Part shown: piece after piece, positions 33,111 to 44,400 of the stretch | How positions within the stretch are numbered: the stretch's first letter is position 1 | Layout of the letters: each line of letters opens with the position of its first letter | Assembly: GCA_019279435.1 (NCBI GenBank) | Contig: JAAALK010000079.1 | Span: 105,009,198-105,073,197, forward strand | Source of the DNA: Zizania palustris | Taxonomy: Eukaryota > Streptophyta > Magnoliopsida > Poales > Poaceae | Length of the DNA: 64,000 bases | Reading direction: 5' to 3' | Made by a program: the position numbers and the translations under genes | Notes under the pieces: generated by a model | The model's input: only the letters and a program-made list of their open reading frames with translations | What the model was told of the DNA's origin: nothing | Databases searched by the model: none

Positions 33111-33599
33111 GGGTTTGTGCCGAGGAAGAAGAAGAAGCTCCAAACCATATCTTTCTTTTGGGTTTGACCAGTAGTGTGTTTCGATGTGTAAGCTGGTTTC
33201 CCCAGCCTGGACTTGTGTTTGTTTACTTGCTTTCAAATAAACATGATATGTCAAGCGAGCCCCCGCACCACCGCGCTACAAAGTCTCGATCATATAGTAA
33301 CAACATGTAATAAAAACACACTTAATGAAAATAAAAACAGTAAACTAAGGGAGAAAAATATCAATTTTTGCAATTAGAATATTGGTGTTGTATTTTTATT
33401 GTACAAAAAGTTTCAATTTCAAAGGAAGAATAAACTATAGATAAGTTATGATGTATTTTTATTGTACATGTTTATTAATGAAATAATAAAAAGTAAAGTG
33501 AGGCAGAAAAATACCAAATTTTTAAATTTGATAAGTTATGATGTATTTTTATTGTTAAAAAATCAAGTTCAAACTAGAATTTAAACATGAATAAAAAAG

Positions 33600-34100
33600 T
33601 CATGAAAATGTAAAAAAATGTTTGGATGCTAGCAGCAAGGTTCGAACCTCAAACCGCCTGCCGGCAGCAAGGTTCGAACCTCGAACCGCATGGCACCAAA
33701 GCAACCCCCGCACCACTGCGCTACTAAGTGTTTCTCGACATGAGTGGCAACGTATACTAGATAACCCCACCAGCGGCGGATTAGTAGTGGCGGTCATGAT
33801 GACGTCACCAGCCCGCCACTGCTATCATTTTAGTAGTGGCGGGCATGCTGACGTCAGCGTATGCCCGCCACTACTATACTTTTTTCCACCCGCCCAGACT
33901 AAACCCTAGTAGTGGCGGTCGGTGACGTCAGCGGCCCGCCACTACTATGTCTTTGCCCGCCACTACTACGATCAATATCAGTGGCGGGCATGCTGACATC
34001 AGCGTGTGCCCGCCACTACTAATCCAACTATATAAAAGTTTTTGCTCCCGCCGTCCGAAAACCTAGTTTCATTTCTAACTCCCGTGCGCCGAACTCTGCC
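33600..34100 (+). repeat. CACTA 5' module 2
   Basis: A second copy of module 1: tRNA-like boxes at 33671-33687 (B) and 33713-33723 (A), subterminal repeats 33780-34020, TATATAAAAG at 34029, and leader CCGTCCGAAAACC. The subterminal part is longer than in module 1. A Pro/Arg/Ser-rich open stretch follows (34080-34440), without recognised motifs. Confidence 0.65.
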
Positions 34101-35055
34101 CATTGCCGCCGCTCCCGGAGCCCACGCCGCCCTCGGAGCCCGTCGTCGTCGTCCCCGAAGGCCGTCGCCACCAAACTCCGCACATCGCTCCCATAGCCCA
34201 CGCCACCCTCGGGGCCCGTCACCACCGAACTCCGCTCGTCGCTCCTGGAGCCGTCGCCGCCATCCCCGAAGCCCGTCGCCGTCGTCCCGGAGCACGCGCC
34301 GCCACCGTCCCTGGAGCCCGTCTCCTTCATCCCCGAGCCCACGCCGCCATCCCGGATCCCGCACTGCCGCCCTCCACACATCACCACCATCCGGAGCCCG
34401 TGTCGCCGCCCTCCACTCGTCGCCACCGTGCTAAAAAAAAGGTCAGCTAGTGCCCTTTTTAACATCAATTCACATATGTTAATTAGGTCATGGGTCTGCC
34501 TATGAATGCTTACGAGATATTTGATAATTTACCACTGAGAAGTGGCTTTATATTTTTGTCACATGGATCTATATTTATTGATATAAATGAGTCTACATGT
34601 TAGTCTTAATAATGGCATTGTAATTGAAGAAGACATCTTTAGAGTGGCAAATAATCAATTTTTTTGGATGGATGGATATATATACCTGTGCATGTGCCCT
34701 TGTTGCGCCCTGTCCTATTTCGCTGCATACACATATACCCTATTGATAGCTGACTTCATCGATCGAGTGTCTCATCGATCTTCCTATATGTTGTGAAAAT
34801 CAAGGATATATCAAATCAAAGTTGATCAAACATGAAGCACATGTTAATTTTTGAAGATAGTGTTAATAACATTATTTTCCTAATAAAGTGTTAATTACAT
34901 TATTATGAATTATGAGCACGCTTAGAGCTTATCCTCAAAATCAACTATAGATGCAGTGTTTGCATTCAATTATACAGTGTTGTATGGACAAAGGCTTCAA
35001 AGATAACTAAACTAACTAAACTAGTTATACTTGTGGTATATTTGAAGAGGGGAGA

Positions 35056-35140
35056 AGGGACGTCATCATGCCCGCCACTGCTAATCTGCCTATATATATA
35101 TTTCGCTCCTGCCGTGTGAAATCCTAAGCCCTAGTCTTCT
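35056..35140 (+). repeat. CACTA 5' module 3, partial
   Basis: Third partial copy: GACGTCATCATGCCCGCC, then TATATATATAT at 35091-35101 and a CGCTCCTGCCGTGTGAAATC leader. The tRNA-like part is absent. Confidence 0.5.
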
Positions 35141-35359
35141 CCCGCCAATTATGAAGTTGAATATGTATGGGATGGTTCACTTGAATGGGATGGTCCTGAA
35201 TAAGATGGTACAAGTAGGGCATTTGGTTGTTTGTATCGGATGATACATGATTTTGTCGAGGCGCCTATTCACCCCCCTCTAGTTCTTGAGTGAAGTCTTC
35301 TATATCTAAGTTATGCCATGAGAAATATTGCATACCACATTACCACTTTTTTAGAACAA

Positions 35360-37130
35360 CTTTTAGAGGCCTATGATGCAAATAGTAATTGAGTTATCTC
35401 ATGTATGTCATCAAGCCGTGCGACACATCCATTCCTGTCAACAACTTCTTCTTTCTCGTGTTGCTGACAGGGAATGGATGTGCTCACGGTTCCATGGCAG
35501 CCATGAACATATTTGAAAAACAACACAAAATATGCTGAGGCCTCAACAACACAAGAGAGAGAGAACAACACAATCTCCTAACTTGAGGATTAATATAGTA
35601 GCTTCAGAAGTAATAGCTCACTACTGTAGCCAAGAAGAGTGTTCATACATTTTCCACCTTTGACACTGTGATCAGTTTACTACTGCTATTACTTCTGATG
35701 CTACAGTAGTAAACTGATCACAGTGTCAAAGGTGGGAAATGTATGAAAACTCTTCTTGGCTACAGTAGTCAGCTATTACTTCCGAAGCCACTATATTAAT
35801 TCTCAAGTTAGGAGATTGTGTTGTTCTCTCTCTTTAGTTTTTTTGATACCTCAGCATATTTTGTGTTGTTTTTCCCTCTAATGTTCCATGGCAACAAAAT
35901 ATGCTGAGGCCTCAACAACATTGTGTTCAGTTTACTACTGCTATTATTTCTAAGGCTACTATATACTAATCCTCAAGTTCATGCATCCGGTTGAAGACCA
36001 ATATTAGATTCTGCAATTCCTTTTAGAGGCCTATGATGCAAATTGTTATTGAGTTATCTCATGTATGTCATCAAGCCGTGTGAAACGTCCATTACTATCA
36101 ACAACTTCTTTCTCGTGTTGCTGACAGGGAATGGACGTGCTCACGGTTCCATGGCAGCCATGAACATTTTGAAAAGCAACACAAAATATGCTGAGGCCTA
36201 AACAACACTGTGACCAGTTTACTACCGCTATTATTTCTAAGGCTACTATATACTAATCCTCAAGTTCATGCATCTGGCTGAAGGCCAACATTAGATTCTG
36301 CAATTCCTTTTAAGGCCTATGATGCAAATTGTTATTTAGTTATCTCATGTATGTCATCAAGCCATGGGACACATCCATTCCTGTCAACAATTTCTTCTTT
36401 CTCGTGTTGCTGACAGGGAATGGATGTGCTCATGGTTCCATGGCAGTCATGAACATTTTGAAAAGCTACACAAAATATGCTGAGGCCTAAACAACACTGT
36501 GATCAGTTTACTAGCGCTATTATTTCTAAGGCTACTATATACTAATCCTCAAGTTCATGCATCTGGCTGAAGGCCAACATTAGATTCTGCAATTCCTTTT
36601 AGAGGCCTATGATGCAAATTGTTATTTAGTTATCTCATGTATGTCATCAAGCCATGAGACACATCCATTCCTGTCAACAATTTCTTCTTTCTCGTGTTGC
36701 TGACAGGGAATGGATGTGCTCATGGTTCCATGGCAGCCATGAACATTTTGAAAAGCTACACAAAATATGCTGAGGCCTAAACAACACTGTGATCAGTTTA
36801 CTACTGCTATTATTTCTAAGGCTACTATATACTAATCGTCAAGTTCATTCGGCTGAAGGCCAACATTAGATTCCACAATTCCTTTTAGGGGCCTATGATG
36901 CAAATTGTTATTGAGTTATCTCATGTATGTCATCAAACCATGTGACACATCCATTCCTGTCAACAGCTTCTTCTTTCTCGTGTTGCTGACAGGGAATGGA
37001 TGTGAACATGGTTCCATGGCAGACATGAACATTTTGAAAAACAACACAAAATATGCTGAGGCCTCAACAACACTAGAGAGAGAGAACAACACAACATCCT
37101 AACTTTAGGATTAATATGACATCAGACCTT
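35360..37130. repeat. Tandem array, about 286-290 bp units, in the CACTA element
   Basis: GGCCTATGATGCAAAT recurs at about 35367, 36027, 36313, 36603 and 36888. The last four are spaced 286, 290 and 285 bp. Each unit carries ATCCATTCCTGTCA ... TGACAGGGAATGGAT, a local hairpin. The first unit is enlarged by a long inverted repeat (35510-35880). There is no coding potential. Confidence 0.85.
35510..35880. repeat. Long inverted repeat (hairpin), arms about 170 bp
   Basis: The left arm, about 35517-35685, pairs with the right arm, about 35703-35873, around a loop of about 17 bases (GCTATTACTTCTGATG). For example, GACACTGTGATCAGTTTACT faces AGTAAACTGATCACAGTGTC. The arms differ by scattered mismatches and small indels. 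Confidence 0.85.
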
Positions 37131-37184
37131 TTTTGCATAACCAAAATTCTGATACATTAGCCTCTTAATATGAATAGTTTATCT

Positions 37185-40100
37185 ATGGCAGAAGAATGAC
37201 GTTCCATCGAGGAGCTCATCTACGAGTCTCTCACAAAAACAAATAAAGAGGGTTCATCTGAAGGATCCTCCGATAGCGAATCTTCGTACCACTCTCCGGA
37301 GAATGAACATCCAATGGAGCCTAGGAAGAAGAGAACGAGAGAAGACGCCGATGAGGATTACATTCCTGAAGCTCAAGCGGAGGTAATTATTACGTTAGTA
37401 ACAAGTCAGAGCAGCTTCTAACCGAGGATTACATTCCTGAAGCTCACATTGTCTATCATCGTAGGATCGTCCAAAGCGAGGAAGCAAGCGTCGATTATTC
37501 CAAGTCGAGAAAAGAACAACTATTGTCCCAGCTATTGAGTCAGCTGAGCGAACAGATGTTGAGCCCGCTGCCACAACATCGTCTGCAAATGCGAAGAGGA
37601 GAGGGAAATGGGAGAAGAACAAGCTGCATACAGCTATCTATGATGTTGAAGAAGTGCATGTTGATGGGGCTCCAAAGAAGCCAAAAGAAATCACAGCGAA
37701 GTGGCGTAACGACTGTGGATGTCTCGCTAGGGAGCGATGTAAGATAGTTTGGAAAAATTGGAAGACTGTCCCTGAAGCTACAAAGAACGAATTGTGGCAG
37801 CATATAAAAGCGCATTATAAATTCCCGGAAGACCGCTTAGAAGACGCTAAAGCTGCCACATTGAAGACTATCGGGAAGGCTCTCCATACATTTAGGACTA
37901 AACTGAACACACAATACCTTCAGAAAGATGAGTCGCCACTCAACGACTACGGCTTTATAACGCCAAATGAATGGAACGAATTCAAAATGCAGCATTGCTC
38001 GGAAGAAGCCAAACAAGAGAGCATAATGTTCAAAGAACTTAATAAGAAGAATAAGTTCCCCCATAAACTTAGGCCAGGTGGATATAAGGCTAAGGAGGAT
38101 GAGTGGAGTAGAAAGGAGGAGGAGGACCATGCGGCTGGGTTACCTGAACAGTTTTCAGGTGCTGATCAGCGCACTAAGAGATGGCTCCTAGGTCGAGCTA
38201 AAAAAACACCCGAGGGCCAATATATGCTCTCCGACTCACGGACTAGTGAAGTATTCCAGAAAGCACAGGAAATCGCTGAGTTGGAGAAGACTGGAAAGTT
38301 CAAACTCGAGGGATGTAATGACCAGCTTACATCTGCTCTCGGAAACGATGAACATCGAGGGCGCACCCGAGGTGTCTCTTCTATAGCACAGACGACGCCG
38401 CAGAGCGCCGTGCAGAGTGGGAGCGACACTTTTTTGAATTTATTAACGAGAACCCAAACATAATGCAGGCTACAGCTGGACAAATAATTGTGCCAGAGGT
38501 ACGACTCGACGTACCAAGCAGTGTTGGCTCAGTACAAGACAAATTTCCTGTAAATTATATTAAAGAGGACACACCCTGCAGCCTTCATGTACCGATAGGG
38601 CGCAAAGGGCATTCCCAAGAGGCTGCACGAGGCATTGCTATGCCTGGGGATTTATTTCACAATCGGCCTATTCCTGCTGACTATACCAAGGTTCAGGTCA
38701 ATGAGATCACCAACGACAGATTTATTAATGACCCCTTGGATCTTCCAATGCTTGATGAGGGGATTGAGACAATCAGAGATGCTCTAAATAACTTTGTCCT
38801 ATGGGCGAGCCGAGATATCAAATTACCACAGACAAGTTCTCAGAGTAAATCACCTATTGTCTCATCACAATCCCCCACATATCTTTCATCTCAGGATGTG
38901 CAAAATATAGGATCATTATCACCTGTTGATGAGCGTGAAATAGAGGAAAAGGCAGAGGAAGAGACAGTGCCCAATAAAGTGGCAGAAGTGATAGAATCGA
39001 AAGTGACTTCTGATCCTCAAGTGACAAAGCCAGTGCCAATGCTTGAGCCCACTGATGAGCCCAACACAAATGTGCCAGAGCCAGATCAAATGCCAGTGCT
39101 AGTTCCGACTGAGCCTCAAGTGCCAGTTCCGGCTGATCCTCAAGTGCCGGTGGCCAAGCCCATAACAAAAGTGCCAGTGCTAGTTGCTGCCGAGCCTGAA
39201 AAACAAGATGCATGCCCAAAGCCATCAATCCACAAGATAACTGTTCAAGCTGGGCAGTGTTCTGCGCTGAAATCTGAGATGCATAAATTTTTTAATACTT
39301 TGGGGCAAACACGTTCTATGCCCGAAGCGGCTCCCATAAAGGCTCCAGTACAAAAGCATGCGGGCTCACTTTCTGTTGATAAGAGGACCTACGGAGACGA
39401 GGATTATATCGAATACGAACCAGGCAAACCATTATTACCCCAAGGAGTACTTAATTGTATGCCTTGGACGATGAAAACATTTCATGACTGGTACCTCGAA
39501 GCGTCTTCGTTAGGAGTAACACAAATAGAACTGAAGGTTCCACAAGAAATATTCAACTGCCCAGAGTTTAAGCTTGCACTATTTTTCGACGACTTCCATC
39601 AGATGTTTCGTCTGAAGCGAACCGACATCACAAGCATGATGCTCTGGTGCATGTAAGTACTTTATACTTTGTCAATACAAAGCAAAAATAAATAATGTCT
39701 TATATTGACTATTGTTTTATAACATATGCAGTTGTAATTCACGCGGTGACGAGTCTAAATTGTATGGGTACTTAAACCCGTCATTAATAAGCCAAAGTGC
39801 GCTGAACCCGACACTAAACCAGAATGATAGCAAGTACTGGACTGCGGGTAAGAAAAAATTTCAAAGAAAGATGTTCAATAAAGACGAAGACAAACTTAAG
39901 AAGAATAAAAGGAGTTGTGCCGCGTTGTATATTGCGCGGTGCATGTATCAATGGAAGGACAGAGAAATGATAAGTGGGGCATATAACTTTAAGTAAGTAT
40001 ACCCACTATATCCACTTAAACACGTTTTATCGATTATGAAACTAACATAATCATATATTACTTCTTTCGATAGTGATCATTGGATTGCACTTCTAATATA

Positions 40101-40723
40101 CCCAAAGAGCTCAAGGGTTTATGTGCTCGACTCGCTCGACAAACCCAAAAAAGAATATCAAGATATATTAAATGTTATTCAGAGTGCATATAGATACTAC
40201 GTGGAAAAGTTAGGTGGCCCACATGATCCACAAAGGCCGAAAGAAATGCTTATCAGAACCAACTATCCGGTAATATTATATTTTTAAATTTGTTAATTCA
40301 ATTGATAAAGCCAAACTATATATCGTTCTAACTTTGTCTATTTTGAAGTGTCACAAACAATCTCTTGGTTCCATGCATTGTGGCTACTATACTTGTGATT
40401 TCATGAGCAATAACTTAGGAAAGTTTGGGCGGACAGTATCTGAGGATACTAAAGAAGTAAGTTGATTTCTTGTGTGTTAATCTAATATAACTTGCAGCGT
40501 ATGTACTTATATTTTACGTATGCAGGCGTCAGGTCCATCAACCGTTGCCCAGAAGAGCCAACTCTCTGAATCACAAATGTACGAAATCGTATCAAGGATG
40601 TGCCGCTTCACGATGCATGAGATTCTTCATGAGCTTGGAGTATTTTTCGATCCTGAGAGTGAAGTGGCCAAGCATCCAACTCTGTATGATTGGGCCGGAA
40701 GAATGAAAAGGCGAACCAATTAA
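37185..40723 (+). pseudogene. CACTA TNPA-like domain fused to a Ulp1-like cysteine protease, broken
   Basis: The likely start ATG at 37185 is followed by TGA at codon 5, then the frame reads SIEELIYESL. Exon 1 ends at 37382. Exon 2 (37465-39652) carries a TNPA-like (Transposase_24) domain with NDCGCLARERCKIVWKNW, YKFPEDRLEDAK and GADQRTKRWLLGRAK. A frameshift or small deletion at about 38380-38400 moves the reading to ...AERRAEWERHFFEFINENP and a Pro-rich VPVP repeat. GT-AG introns then give exons 39732-39992, 40074-40269, 40349-40456 and 40526-40723. These encode a C48 (Ulp1-type) protease with DHWIAL (His), VLDSLD (Asp), KQSLGSMHCGYYTC (Gln, Cys) and the end MKRRTN. TNPA-like proteins bind subterminal repeats; the role of the protease in CACTA elements is not established. 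Confidence 0.75.
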
Positions 40724-41043
40724 GATATGAGTTAGCCTTCCAAGAAAACATAAACCGCATGAGCATGTATTTGTGACACAATGAATTGTGTTGATGGATG
40801 GTTATTGTGAAATATAAACCGGAAGAATGTAAACTTTGTAAATTTTTGAAAATTGATGAGATTGATGGTTGTTGCGTTGATGTGTTTTTGTTGTGGATGT
40901 GTATGTGGATATGTGGATGTTTTGCTGCTGTGTATGTGGATATGTGGATGTTTTGCTGCTGTGTATGTGGATGGCTGTGTGAAGCATATAATTTCTGTGT
41001 TTTGGTTTGTGGGATCACAGCATTCTGTGTTATGGCTTATACA

Positions 41044-41418
41044 CAGCAGTGGCGGGCAGATGAGGTAGCTTGCCCGTTACTGCTGTTGACACAGTGGTGG
41101 CGGGCGTGCTGACATCATCTGCCCGCCACTGCTATTGATAACGGCAGTGGTGGGCAGATGAGGTCAGCGCGCCCGCCACTGCTGTTGACACAGCGGTGGC
41201 GGGCGCGCTGACATCATCTGCCTGCCACTGATATTGATAATAGCAGTGGCGGGCCGATGAGGTCAGCGCGCCCGCCACTGCTGTTTACACAGCGGTGGCG
41301 GGCGCTCTGACCGCCACTGCTAACCAGCGATAGCAGTGGCGTTAGAGCAGTGGCGGACTGGATGCCCGCCACTATAGGTCGATTTTGCCCGCCGCTACAG
41401 TGTCGCTTTGTAGTAGTG
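41044..41418 (+). repeat. CACTA 3' subterminal repeats and terminus
   Basis: At least eight alternating GTGGCGGGC and GCCCGCCACTGCT motifs are separated by TGATGTCA/TGAGGTCA spacers, ending GTAGTAGTG. These are the expected binding sites for the TNPA-like protein. Confidence 0.8.
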
Positions 41419-41436
41419 CGCCTTCGCGCTAGTGTC

Positions 41437-44400
41437 GGCCGTGGGTCTAGCCCGGTTCGAGTCGGCGCTTGGCATCGGTCAAGTACCTGGTAGGTCGCAT
41501 CCTCTATAGTGAGGTTCAACTAAACCACGCTAGCCTAGCCCACCTCGGGGACCAAGTCAGTACCGCTCAAGGCCCGACAGAGCCGAGTCAAAGGTTCCAC
41601 CTTAGCAGAGATGTCCGGTCCGGAAGTCAAGAACAGAGCCAGCAGGGGATGCCTGTGTGCACATATTGGACTGAGAAACCAAGGGTTGGTTTTGGAGTCT
41701 GTGATGAGTGATTGACAGATTTTATCCTCTGATTCGAAGGGGTCCCTCCGAAGGGGTTCGGAGGTGGTTTCACCGAAGGGTTCGTTTGCTGCAGCTATTG
41801 CAGCAGAGTGTGACTGTCGGAGGGGTCCGACAGTACACGATGACTGGTCGTACTGAAGATTTAGGTACTTTGGGCGGTACACCGGAGTATGTGTCATAGG
41901 TTGTTTACCCGAAGAGGTCTCCAGGGTACTGGATACACTTGTCTTGATGTCGGTTGTGCGCATGTGACTTCGGAGGCAACGAATGGTTCGCAGCAAGTGA
42001 ACCTGGGTCAAGCGGGACGCTTCATGCCGGGCGAGCGGGGAGCTCGGTCATGAAAGCCGCAAGGGGTCGAGGTTGGTCCTCGGGTCAAAATGCGCCAGGT
42101 GAAGGCAGAGAGCGCGGAGCGTGGCTCCGGCTGAAGGTACCCCGAGACGAAGTCCTCGGAGGCGAGACACTTCGAAGGGTACTCCGAATGGAGTGACTTC
42201 GGAGTATGGTGGACTAAGTCCTCAGTAATGAGGCAAGGTGTTTGAAGTGTGCTCCGGAGAGAGGCACTCGAAGGTTTACCCGATGGAGGTCTCAGAAGTC
42301 AGGGTGTATCGAAGGCATGATCCGGGTGAGGTTCATCGAGGAGTGTGCTCGGGGAGAGACACTGCGACGAAGTGCTCTTGGAATGCTTCATGTGAAGGCT
42401 TTGGACGAGGGAGGGACTTCGAAGGGTTGTACTCCGAAGGTGGGGTTTCGGAGTGTGGCTGACTTGAGGTACTTCGGCCATGCATGGCTTCGGTACACGG
42501 ACTGACGGAGTTCGAGGTGGGAGAACTTACGAAGCCATGGTGGTCCACTCCGGAGGTGTTGGTGCAAAGGCCCAAGGGCTTTGCCGGCTTCAGCTCAAAA
42601 CCATCACTGTTTCGAAGGCTAACTTCGGTGAAGCGAAGGCCGTCAGGCTTAAGGCTTCTCACTGAAGCTACCGCACCTCTCGCGTGCGAAGGGGGCTTCA
42701 GAAGAGTCCAAGACTGCAAAGGCTGACCATGTCTGCTCTGCAAAAGCTGATGTTGTCTCCTCTACGAAGCTGACAAAAGAAGCCTCCAAATAAAGTAGAC
42801 TACCACCTGTACCCACTTGTTCTGATGAGACAAAACCAGTGTAAACCCTAAAGGTAATGTAGTCTATTCACAGGGATAAATAGTGCCTATAAATAGTGGA
42901 GGCTAGCTAGGCAACAGTAACACTTTGAGCAGCCATTTTTTAGCTCCTGTGCTAGCCGCCACACCTTGTATTCAGATCTGTGAGTTCATTTTGTGTTCCC
43001 TATTCAATCAATGAAACTTTGATTATGTTTTCATTTACTGTTTGAACTTGTATGCCTACTTTGCACTGCATGTCATGATCTCTTTGTGCCTCACTTCTTC
43101 CTGTGTTGAGTTTATTACACTAGAGGGTTTTTGGAGGTGTGTGAGTGATCTGTGCTTGTGAAGTGTGTCCTTCTCAGTGTGTGTTCGCTCTGTGTAAACT
43201 GAGGCTAATCCTCTCTGATTACTACCGAAGCACCATTCTTGGCTTAACTCGAAGCCTATTTTCCTCCCTTTCAGAATCCTCGGCGAAGTGTGTTCAGTGT
43301 GCGTTCTAGACCTTCGAAATACGAAGCCTAGTACCAGTTGCTAGTAAAAGTATTTGGTCAAAGTCCTCATAGAGAAGTCTGCTCTTGCGAAGGGTGAAGT
43401 GCGAAGTCTGCTCGAAGGCACCCAGTGTGCGGATCCTACACTGACTTAGCAGAGTTGAGTTTTTGGTGTTGTGGGTGGAGCGAAGTCTTCTTGACTTTGA
43501 ACTTTTGCTCCTTGCGAAGCCTGGTTTCGGAGCTGTGAAGTACCTCCAAACCAAAACTTTGAAGGGTGTGTTCGAAGCCTGTTCCGCAGAAGACAGAATT
43601 AAAACAGAAGACTACTTTTAGTCCGAAATTTTAAAAGCTCCCATTCACCCCCCCCTCTGGTCGCCGTTTCCGGTCCAACATGGACGTCTACCCCGGAAGA
43701 GGTCTCAGGACACTGAGAAGATCTCTCCGAAGCCTCTTCCGAACCGACCTCATCGTCCGACTCTGGCATGTCGACTACTTTGGCCAGGGCTTTCACCTTC
43801 ACCTTGGTCCTCTCATGAGCCACTAGAGGGATTTTGTGGGCGTCCCCTTCCAAGGTACCTACGAGGCAAACAAGATACATATGAGGTGTGTAGTTAAACG
43901 TAGGTAACGAAAAACTGAAGGCATATGACAAGGAGGCGGTCTACCAGCCTCGACAACATCCGACGAAGGATCAGGAGTCACCATGTCATCTAGCATCTGG
44001 AAGCTCCCTCCCAAGGAGTTCCCCGGAGATCCACGCAGCACAGCCGTCAACTCATCCACATACTGCTCAGGTGCCACCTCTTCGGCGTTGGCTCCCCTAA
44101 TCAGGCCCACTTGCGGATCAGCTAGCACCCCTGCGGCCGCAACATCCCTAGCTCAACTCGCTCGCGAGTCCACTAGCACTTCTTCGACCGCCGTGCCGTG
44201 GGTTGGGCTAGCTCGCGGGTCACCTGGCACTTCTCCGACCGATGCGCCCCTAGTTGGGCTCGCTCGCATGCCGGCTGGTGCTTCTTCGACCATCGTGCCC
44301 CTAGCCAGGCTTGCCTGCAGGTCGACGAGCACCTCTCCGACCACCATGCCCCTGACCGAGTTCGCCTCTCTGGTTTCCTCTGTCATCGAGACCTCCTGCT

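Larger units (their letters stand above)
31829..41418 (+). mobile_element. CACTA (En/Spm-type) transposon, about 9.6 kb, rearranged
   Basis: The left end CACTACTAAGAG is at 31829 and the right end TTTGTAGTAGTG finishes at 41418, giving CACTACTA inverted termini. Both subterminal regions are packed with GTGGCGGGC/GCCCGCCAC repeats (32051-32192, 33780-34020, 41044-41400). It encodes a TNPA-like domain fused to a Ulp1-like protease. No TNP2 (DDE) transposase is seen. The flanking triplets (AAT and CGC) do not match, so the two ends may not come from one insertion; the left part is a repeated module. Confidence 0.75.

Noticed and set aside
35510..35880. A microRNA gene
   Set aside because: The hairpin is much longer and more perfectly paired than plant miRNA precursors, and no mature sequence can be singled out. 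It is reported only as an inverted repeat.
36020..37130. CRISPR-like array
   Set aside because: Units are about 286 bp direct tandem repeats in plant DNA with no spacers; this is a satellite-like array.
40798..41112. Frame with a Cys/Trp-rich repeat (GYVDVLLLCMW-like)
   Set aside because: Derived from a GTGGATATGTGGATG tandem repeat in the 3' untranslated part of the CACTA gene.
31826..41421. A single clean CACTA insertion with 3-bp duplication
   Set aside because: The flanking triplets differ (AAT and CGC). I kept one element call but with reduced confidence because of likely nesting.
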